DNA of 46,514 nt from WHTX01 sp038255145 (lineage in GTDB: Bacteria; Actinomycetota; Acidimicrobiia; Acidimicrobiales; CAIXPF01). Positions 40,761-46,514 of the stretch are shown here, piece by piece; the stretch's first letter is position 1, and each line of letters starts with the position of its first letter. The notes under the pieces were generated by a model, which made no database searches, was not told the origin of the DNA, and saw nothing but the letters and a program-made list of their open reading frames with translations. Location of the stretch: assembly GCA_038255145.1 (NCBI GenBank), contig JBBSLP010000047.1, forward strand, positions 1 to 46,514, written 5' to 3'. The translations under genes were made by a program, and so were the position numbers.

Positions 40761-41595
40761 TCGAGGCCAGGCGGCGGCTGATGTCGCGCACGTCGGCCAG
40801 CTGCTGGCTCAGCCACGGCAGGTCGGCGAAGCCCGAGGTGTAGGCGAACAGGTAGGAGATGGTGGCGAAGACGGTGCCCGGCTCCCGGGTGACATCGGTG
40901 GTGCGCACGAAGGCGAGCACGGCCAGGCCGATGGTGAGCAGCTCGAGCACCCCCCAGGTGGTGGCGTCGGCGTCGGACAGGGCGATCCGGCGCCGGGCCA
41001 GCAGCCGGAAGTGCGAGGCCACCGCCGCATGCTCCCCCGCCGTCACGATGTGGGCCTCGTGCTCGAGCTCGTCGTTGAGCTCGCGGTGCAGGCGTTGCGA
41101 GCGGCGGGCCAGGCGCCGGTTGAGCACGGCCACGGGCACGACGAGGACGGCGGCGGCCAGGGCGAGCACGGGGTCGTAGACGACCAGCATGACCAGGGAA
41201 CCGACCACGGCGAAGGCGGCGGCGATCAGCCGGGGTACGTCGCCCTCGAGCACGGCCACCAGTTCCCGCACCAGCCCGACACGGGCCACGGCCACCGAGG
41301 GATCCAGGCCCCCGTCGGCCCGGGCGAGGACGATGTCGGTGGCCGCGTCCGTGGTCAGCCGGGTGAAGACCCTGGTGTCGTAGCGCTGGCGACCCAGGCC
41401 CACGGCGGTGTGCAGGACCCACACGGTGATGAACACGATCAGGCCCCGGCTGCGCCCGCCCACCAGGTCGTCGATGGCCAGGCCGATGGAGAACGGGTAG
41501 AGCAGGTCGAACACGTTCTCCACCGCGGTCGCGCCGTAGGTGGCCAGCAGCGGGCCCCGGTTGCGGCGGACGAGCACCTGGAGGGGACCGGCCAT
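40732..41595 (-). CDS. ABC-transporter six-helix membrane domain without ATPase
   Basis: This 287-residue protein has the six-helix type I exporter membrane domain: VENVFDLLYPFSIGLAIDDLV, GLIVFITVWVLHTAVGL, then AFAVVGSLVMLVVYDPVLALAA and VLELLTIGLAVLAF. It ends ISRRLASTGEPPAAPA where a linker to the nucleotide-binding domain would start. No ATPase gene adjoins. A family of such half-proteins without ATPase exists, but loss of the ATPase part by deletion is also possible because a ligase remnant lies across its 3' end. ATG 41595 starts it. Confidence 0.75.
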   Translation of the reverse strand: MAGPLQVLVRRNRGPLLATYGATAVENVFDLLYPFSIGLAIDDLVGGRSRGLIVFITVWVLHTAVGLGRQRYDTRVFTRLTTDAATDIVLARADGGLDPSVAVARVGLVRELVAVLEGDVPRLIAAAFAVVGSLVMLVVYDPVLALAAAVLVVPVAVLNRRLARRSQRLHRELNDELEHEAHIVTAGEHAAVASHFRLLARRRIALSDADATTWGVLELLTIGLAVLAFVRTTDVTREPGTVFATISYLFAYTSGFADLPWLSQQLADVRDISRRLASTGEPPAAPA

Positions 41596-41637
41596 GGGCC
41601 GCCATCCTCGCCCGGCCCGACGGCAGCTGCCCGGTCG

Positions 41638-42327
41638 TCAGCCCCCCATGGCGGTGAGGATGCGGGCCGGGTCCTGCTCGACGAAGATGCCCTCGGCCCG
41701 GGTGAAGACCACACCGGCGGCCGTGCCCTCGCAGCCGACGTGCAGGCGGCGACCCTCGCGGCTGGCCAACCAGGCCCGGAACTCGAGCTCGACACCCAGG
41801 GGGGCGGCCGCGAGCAGGTCGATGGCCAACCGGCCGGTGAAGGCCATCAGCCCCAGCACGGGCATCAGAGCGCCCATGGTCTCGTCGATGAGGGCGGCCA
41901 CCACCCCGCCGTGGGCCCGACCCGGGGGCCCCTCGAAGGCCAGGCCCAGGGTGACCAGGCAGCGGACCTCGTCACCACGACGCTCATAGCGGGCCCCCAT
42001 GGCGAAGGGGTTGAGGTGGCCGCCGACCACGGAGCGGCGGTCGAAGTCGATGGCCGAGCCGTCGGCCACCGGCCCCGGCCAGCGACCGGTGCGCTTGAAC
42101 TCGGCCAACCGGCCGCCGACGGCCATGGCCGCATGCCCGTCCCGGGGCCCGCCGGCCTCGACCTCGGCCGCCAACGCGCCGACCACGTCGGCCAACCGCA
42201 ACAGCACGTCGTCGGGCACCTGGTGGCCGGCCAGGGCGTGGCCCAGGCGGCGCACGGCCGCGGCCGCCCGCTCGGCGGCCTCGTCCGACCCCTCCGCCCC
42301 CTGCTGGTGGTCGGCTGCCTGCGTCAT
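41638..42327 (-). CDS. PaaI-like hot-dog thioesterase family protein
   Basis: This is a 229-residue protein from ATG 42327. The first ~90 residues are helical and Ala-rich. The C-terminal hot-dog domain has GGHLNPFAMGARYERRG, LAFEGPPGRAHGGVVAALIDETMG (the HGG helix motif of PaaI-type acyl-CoA thioesterases, in parts) and ELEFRAWLASREGRRLHV. It should hydrolyse an acyl-CoA thioester, consistent with the acyl-CoA genes around it. An upstream in-frame extension to 42564 is low-complexity and not used. The last two codons are Gly-Gly. Confidence 0.82.
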   Translation of the reverse strand: MTQAADHQQGAEGSDEAAERAAAAVRRLGHALAGHQVPDDVLLRLADVVGALAAEVEAGGPRDGHAAMAVGGRLAEFKRTGRWPGPVADGSAIDFDRRSVVGGHLNPFAMGARYERRGDEVRCLVTLGLAFEGPPGRAHGGVVAALIDETMGALMPVLGLMAFTGRLAIDLLAAAPLGVELEFRAWLASREGRRLHVGCEGTAAGVVFTRAEGIFVEQDPARILTAMGG

Positions 42328-42408
42328 GGCGCCATGGCTAGCACCGCGCCGGACACCGACGGGCGGCGATGGGCGGCGATGGGCGGGACGGCGGGCGACC
42401 CGATCCTC

Positions 42409-42523
42409 AGGCCACGAAGCCCTTGGCCCGGCCGCCGACCTCGAAGCGGTGTTCGTCACTGGTGAGTGCCAGGGACCGGGACGTACCCACGTCGTCGCCG
42501 GGCTGCACGAACCCTGGGGCCGG
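42409..42523 (-). other. Possible remnant coding sequence, family unknown
   Basis: The minus strand reads PGFVQPGDDVGTSRSLAL, then TSDEHRFEVGGRAKGFVA and stop at about 42409. It looks like the end of a beta-rich protein, but the upstream part is replaced by the cyclase gene's 3' end. I do not recognise it. Confidence 0.25.
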
Positions 42524-43471
42524 TCAGAGCACGGCGATGGGGTTGGCCGGTGACCCGGTGCCACCCTCGATGACCAGGGGGGCCACGGTGAACAGGAAGC
42601 TCGACTGGCCGTGGCGGGCGCACGCCGCGGCCAGGCGGTCGAGGCGCAGGTTGTCGAGCAGGTGCACCCCCATGGCCACGAGCACGCACTGGTGCACGGG
42701 CATGGGCCAACCCTCGGGGTGGGGGCCGGGGAGCACGTCGCTCACCCCGTCGCTGCCCAGCACGGACACACCGTGGTCGTGGATCCAGGGGATGCACTCG
42801 GGGTGCAGGCCGGCCAGGCCCCCGGCGAAGGGGTGCCACGGCCCCGACTCGGCCCGGCGGGCGTCGCGACCCGTCACCACCAGCAGGATGTCACCCTCGC
42901 CCACCTCCACGTCCTGGGCCCGGCACGCAGCCTCGAGGTCGTCGGGCCCGATGGCCGTGCCCGGCTCCAGGTAGTCGACGCCGTGCAGGCGGGGGATGTC
43001 GAGGAGCACGCCCCGACCGACGATGCCGTCGCGAGCGCACATGATGCTGCCGTGCAGGGCCCCGGTGCTCTTGACGTCGGTGCCGGGGAAGCCGTTGTAC
43101 ATGTGCTCGTCGACGAACACGTGGCACAGGGCGTCGATGTGGGAGGTGGCCATGCCGTGGAACTGCACGCCCACGAAGTCTCCGGTGGTCTGCAGGCCCA
43201 GGCCGGGGGCCAGGCAGTCGTCGCCGGCCCGGGCCATGTAGTGCAGGGCGGGGCGGGGGTTCTCGGCCGAGGGTTCGACGGGCAGCTCGCGGGAGCAGCT
43301 CACCGCCTCGCCCTGGCGCACCGCGGCCACTGCGGCCAGGCGACGCGCCGGGGTGATGAGGTTCAGCGCCCCGGCCTCGTCGTCGGCCCCCCAGCGGCCC
43401 CAGTCCCTGACCGACTCGAAGATCTCCCGCATGCGGTCCGCGCTCACCAACGGTCCGGCGTCCTGGCCCAT
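42524..43471 (-). CDS. Cyclase-family (kynurenine-formamidase-like) metal hydrolase
   Basis: This is a 315-residue protein. GRWGADDEAGALNLITPARR opens the family fold, the metal motif is FHGMATSHIDALCHVF (HxxxxxHxDxxxH), and PGTAIGPDDLEAACRAQ with GDILLVVTGRDA follows. IHDHGVSVLGSDGVSDVLPG contributes the later acidic residue. Members hydrolyse N-formylkynurenine or related lactones and imides. ATG 43471 is preceded by GAGGAGCGCAGG. An upstream in-frame start at 43612 adds low-complexity sequence and is not used. The protein ends ...GTGSPANPIAVL. Confidence 0.85.
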   Translation of the reverse strand: MGQDAGPLVSADRMREIFESVRDWGRWGADDEAGALNLITPARRLAAVAAVRQGEAVSCSRELPVEPSAENPRPALHYMARAGDDCLAPGLGLQTTGDFVGVQFHGMATSHIDALCHVFVDEHMYNGFPGTDVKSTGALHGSIMCARDGIVGRGVLLDIPRLHGVDYLEPGTAIGPDDLEAACRAQDVEVGEGDILLVVTGRDARRAESGPWHPFAGGLAGLHPECIPWIHDHGVSVLGSDGVSDVLPGPHPEGWPMPVHQCVLVAMGVHLLDNLRLDRLAAACARHGQSSFLFTVAPLVIEGGTGSPANPIAVL

Positions 43472-43551
43472 CCTGCGCTCCTCGTGTGCGTCCCCGCCGG
43501 ACCGCGGTCCGGCACTCCCCCCGGCGACCTCGACCAACCCGGTCAACTCGG

Positions 43552-43995
43552 TCACCTCGATGCGGGGACCGTAGCGGGGACCGGGGAGGCGAACAGGTCC
43601 AGACCCAGGCATCGGGACAGGAAGGCGGCGACGAGCTGGCCCCGGACGCTGTTCCCGGCCCCGTCCAGGCGGGGGGAGAACGTGCCCAGGCCCCCCTTGC
43701 CCGGGGACACGGTGACGATGCCGCCGCCGATCCCGCTCTTGCCGGGCAGGCCCACGTCGTACAGCCAGTCACCCGAGGTCTCGTACACCCCCGCCGTGGT
43801 CATCACCGTCAGGGCGTAGCGGCACGTCGACGCGCTGACGACCTGCTCGCCGGTGGTGGGGTTGACCCCGCTGTCGGCCAGGGTCGCTCCCATGACGGCC
43901 AGGTCCCGGGCCGTCACCGCCAGGCAGCTCTGCCGGGTGTAGAGGTCCACGGCCTTCTGGGGGTCCCCCTCCAGGCCACCCAGACTGCCCACCAT
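43552..43995 (-). pseudogene. glsA: Glutaminase, N-terminally truncated
   Basis: The 147 residues match the second half of serine-dependent glutaminases: AVDLYTRQSCLAVTARDLAVM (split here), SGVNPTTGEQVV, then YETSGDWLYDVGLPGKSGIGGG and GLGTFSPRLDGAGNSVRGQL. The N-terminal ~150-170 residues with the catalytic Ser-x-x-Lys are missing; upstream sequence from about 43997 is unrelated. An ATG at 43995 allows translation but the product would be inactive. The remaining sequence is well conserved, so the truncation is recent. Confidence 0.75.
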
Positions 43996-44172
43996 CGACC
44001 GAGGGCACCGAGGAGGTCGGCGTTCACGTCCTCAGGCAGGTCAGCGGGCACGGGCGGGACGCCAGCCCCGGTTGGCGGGGCCAGATCCACCCGGATGGGG
44101 TGTGGGCCACCCCCGGCCCCGCGGCGACCATCGCGCCGACTGCGCCGCCCGGGACGTCGCCCGGGCGGGCGG

Positions 44173-44424
44173 ATGGGAGCGACTATCGCCTTCACCAGGG
44201 CCCCGGTGATGCTGGGCAGCACCGCGCTCACCGCCACCCTGGTCGGACTGATCGTGACCAGCGTGGTCACCGACGGCCTGCGCATCTCGGGCCTCTCCAC
44301 CTGGGTGGTGGCCACGGTGCTCGTGTGGGCCATCGCCCTTGCCGCCCGGCTGCTGCTCCCCCTGGTCATGTTCAAGGAGATCCTCGGACGGGGCGCGGCT
44401 CGCGGCCGGTCGGCTACAGCCTGA
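44173..44424 (+). CDS. Small integral membrane protein
   Basis: This 83-residue protein has two hydrophobic helices: STALTATLVGLIVTSVVT, then WVVATVLVWAIALAARLLLP. Between them GLRISGLS resembles the loop of the mycobacterial-type phage holin superfamily IV proteins, which are small membrane proteins widespread in actinobacterial chromosomes. It may be complete, but the first helix is shorter than usual. ATG 44173 is preceded by GGGCGG. No phage genes are near. Confidence 0.6.
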   Translation: MGATIAFTRAPVMLGSTALTATLVGLIVTSVVTDGLRISGLSTWVVATVLVWAIALAARLLLPLVMFKEILGRGAARGRSATA

Positions 44425-44490
44425 CCCTGGACCCGGACCCGCCGGGAGCGAGGCTCTGCGCCTCGCCCCCGCGGCCGTGCACGGGCTGGC

Positions 44491-45519
44491 TCAGAGGCGT
44501 CGGACCCGTCGGCCGACGATGCCCGCGGCGGTGAGCAACGCCCCACCGGCCAGGATGAGGGTCACGCCGGCCATGCCCGTCGTCCTCGCCGCGGCGGGAC
44601 CGGTGCGGGGGATGGTGGCACTGATGCCCGCCACCGACACACAGCTCCCAGAGGCCGCCGAGAAGCCGGGGGGGCAGGTGGTCGTCGTCGGCGCCGTCGT
44701 GGTCGTCGATGACTGGGCCGGGGATGACGTGGACACGATGATCGGCCCGATGGACGTCGTCGTCACCGGCGGCGGCTCGGTCGTCGTCGTGGTGGTGGAC
44801 GGGATCGTGGTCGGCGGCGGCACCGGGGTGCCACAGGGGTTGATGCCCCCGTTCCAGGCCGAGATGAGCATGTTGAACTTGCCGTTCAGGATGCCGTAGA
44901 AGGAACCGGACGGACCGACGATGGCCAGTGACGGCCCCAGGCTGGCGTCGACCTGGTAGCAGGGGACCCCAGGGTCACCCGTCGCCGGCGCCAGGACCAG
45001 GGTGAGCTCGTGGGGTGCGGCGCAGGGGATCGCGCCGGCCTCGGGCCCGCAGTACGCGGTGCGCAGGCCGTACTGGTTGATGGTGGGGTCGAAGACGACG
45101 GCACCCGAAGACTTGATGGACAGGGCGACACCGACGTTCTCGCAGCCGGGGGCGAAGCTGTCCCAGAGCATGGTCACGGCCTGGGCCGGCGCCTGCAGGT
45201 TGAGGAACCGCAGGTCGGTGACTTCGGGACCACCGTCCACGGAGAACCGTTCGCCGACCACGGCGTCAGGACCCTGCGACGTGCAGGTGGCCGGGATGAT
45301 GCCCAGTCCCAACGGGTAGTTGGCGAAGTCGGTGACCATGGGCGGTGATGGGTCGTTGCTGGTCTGGGCGGATGCCGGGATGGCCATGCCGAAGGCGACG
45401 CCGCAGATCAACGCGGCCGCCGCGAGGGCGAACAACAGGCGGTTGCGCAAGGGAGGTCTGCTCTCGTGAGATGACAAGGGTGATGGTTTCGTGGCGGTCG
45501 ACACGGTGTCAGGCGACAC
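44491..45519 (-). CDS. Exported surface protein with LPxTG-like sorting signal
   Basis: This is a 342-residue protein. A signal peptide (LLFALAAAALICGVAFGMAIPASA) is cut before QTSNDP. The mature domain (~190 residues) has several Cys (ATCTSQG, PGCENVG, TAYCGPE, IPCAAP) likely in disulfides. A Thr/Pro-rich stalk (STTTTTTEPPPVTTTS) leads to the sortase motif IPRTG near residue 303, a hydrophobic helix and a basic end RRVRRL, the layout of cell-wall-anchored proteins. The GTG at 45519 overlaps the upstream PLC-like gene by 11 bases; a GTG at 45504 is an alternative. The function is unknown. Confidence 0.8.
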   Translation of the reverse strand: MSPDTVSTATKPSPLSSHESRPPLRNRLLFALAAAALICGVAFGMAIPASAQTSNDPSPPMVTDFANYPLGLGIIPATCTSQGPDAVVGERFSVDGGPEVTDLRFLNLQAPAQAVTMLWDSFAPGCENVGVALSIKSSGAVVFDPTINQYGLRTAYCGPEAGAIPCAAPHELTLVLAPATGDPGVPCYQVDASLGPSLAIVGPSGSFYGILNGKFNMLISAWNGGINPCGTPVPPPTTIPSTTTTTTEPPPVTTTSIGPIIVSTSSPAQSSTTTTAPTTTTCPPGFSAASGSCVSVAGISATIPRTGPAAARTTGMAGVTLILAGGALLTAAGIVGRRVRRL

Positions 45520-46514
45520 CGTTGAGGGTGTCGACCGACGCCATGAGATCGCCGATGCTGTAGAAGTTCACGGCGATGTAGTGGGGCAGACCCCTCTCCC
45601 TCCTGCACTGCATGGCGCGATCGACGATGACATCATGGGCGTTGACCGTCGTGGCATCGACCCGCGACTGTGCTATCCGTTGCACCCAGTGGTTCATGAG
45701 GAACAGCGTCGCGTCAAGTTGCCCGCGGTTGGCCCGGCAGGAGAACCGCGACGGTTCGACCACCAGGAACGGCGTTTCCTGGATCGAGGTGAAGGCGTGG
45801 TGGTGCCAGTCCAGGGGTGGGCCCTGGTCCTCGGCGAAGACGACCAGCCGTCGGTCCTCGTCGACGAGCTCGCCGAGCGTGGGCCATGGCGCCGTCGTGG
45901 GGCCGGTGTAGACCCGGTCCTCGAGACCGGCGGCGGCGAAGGCCGCCGCAGTGTCGGCCGGGGAGATGGCGTCCTGGATGATGAGGGTCACGACCTCGAC
46001 GGGGTTGGCGTCGAGAAAGGCCCCGATGTCCTCGAGGGCGGTCAGTAGCGGCATCCCGCCGAAGACACAGTGGATGTGGCACAGGAAGGTCCCCTCACGG
46101 CCTTCGGCCGACGGCTGGAGGGCGGCGACGATGCGGGCCGCCAGCTCGCTCGTCATCAGCTCACCCGCGGCCACCAGCTGTTCGGGGGAGGCCAGCGGGG
46201 GCCAGTAGTAGGTGTCGATGAGCAGGGCGCGCACAGCGGCGTCGAGCTGGGCCCGGATGTTCCCGTCGTGCTCGGGCCACACCTCGACCACATCGGGGCT
46301 CGACATCGAGTTGTGGGTGGCGGCGTACACGACCTTGTCATAGGGGCGGCTGCACAGCTCGACGAAGCCGCTGCCCGCCGGCCCTCACCGCCACCAGGGC
46401 CGTGGCTCCGAGGACGGCGGCGGCCACGGCGGCGGACCGACGGCCCACGGTGACCCGACCGGCGACCAGGGCGCCGACGGCGAGGACGCCGACGACGACA
46501 CGGGCACGATCGAG
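45509..46514 (-). CDS. PI-PLC X-domain-like protein, partial at window edge, probable frameshift
   Basis: The frame from 46384 down to 45509 encodes FVELCSRPYDKVVYAATHNS (with the first catalytic His) followed by IRAQLDAAVRALLIDTYYW, FLCHIHCVFGGMPLLTALED, EVVTLIIQDAIS and YIAVNFYSIGDL. These are features of bacterial phosphatidylinositol-specific PLC X-domain relatives. An in-frame stop lies at 46385-46387. The neighbouring frame upstream (46388-46514) encodes two membrane helices (VVVGVLAVGALVAG and AAVAAAVLGATALVAVR), the usual N-terminal part. A one-base change at about 46375-46385 therefore separates anchor and catalytic domain. The rest lies beyond the window. Confidence 0.7.

Noticed and set aside
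44173..44424. Holin as a sign of a prophage
   Set aside because: No lysin, structural, integrase or attachment-site sequence is nearby, and such small membrane proteins are common in actinobacterial chromosomes.
1..46514. tRNA, rRNA or riboswitch genes
   Set aside because: No T-loop-like GGTTCRANTCC with a matching acceptor stem, no rRNA core sequence and no known riboswitch core was seen on reading both strands.

Overview
The window is very GC-rich (about 70% or more by eye), densely coded on both strands, and uses GTG starts and 4-base stop/start overlaps freely. The gene content is that of a high-GC actinobacterium: CaiB/BaiF CoA-transferase, actinobacterial P450, LLM flavoenzyme, many TetR regulators, acyl-CoA dehydrogenase and ligase, and a YcnI-like protein. 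The mix and the halohydrin-dehalogenase-like gene suggest the class Acidimicrobiia (Iamia/Ilumatobacter type). That placement is inference; no rRNA or marker gene is present.

Layout. Bases 1-139 hold the end of an IS630-type transposase gene abutting a patatin phospholipase gene. From 1.2 to 6.2 kb, minus-strand genes encode an SDR-fold protein with halohydrin dehalogenase motifs, a small conserved protein, a membrane-anchored serine hydrolase, a P450 and a CoA-transferase. From 6.6 to 13.3 kb there are VOC, TetR, Cys-containing HTH, PAS, beta-lactamase-like and YcnI-like genes between decayed genes. From 13.3 to 17.5 kb lie an amidohydrolase and a split GMC oxidoreductase system. From 17.6 to 22.2 kb is a tightly coupled three-gene operon: an uncharacterised protein, a DyP-type peroxidase and a membrane metallophosphoesterase. 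From 22.3 to 25.1 kb are a broken AbiEi-like gene, a VOC protein, a PI-PLC-like lipoprotein and a broken ArsR-type regulator.

From 25.3 to 29.9 kb a lipid-type module encodes an SDR lacking its catalytic residues, an acyl-CoA ligase, a tandem double-TetR regulator and two hot-dog (MaoC-type) hydratase subunits. The same palindromic box precedes both the ligase and the hydratase genes, suggesting one regulon. From 30.3 to 39.2 kb is an accessory zone: a possible small bicistron, a TetR-MFS efflux operon, a broken PIN-type toxin-antitoxin pair with an intact operator, MazEF, an AbrB/PIN pair, an Asp-nucleophile hydrolase, an LLM oxidoreductase and a frameshifted MBL-fold hydrolase. From 39.2 to 46.5 kb are an acyl-CoA dehydrogenase, an ABC membrane domain without its ATPase, a thioesterase, a cyclase-family hydrolase, a truncated glutaminase, a wall-anchored surface protein and a PI-PLC X-domain protein running off the edge.

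A striking overall property is decay. About ten truncated gene relics sit at gene junctions, and several otherwise well-preserved genes carry single-base frameshifts. Either this genome is shedding accessory genes by deletion, or part of the signal is uncorrected sequencing error. No tRNA, rRNA, CRISPR array or prophage was seen.
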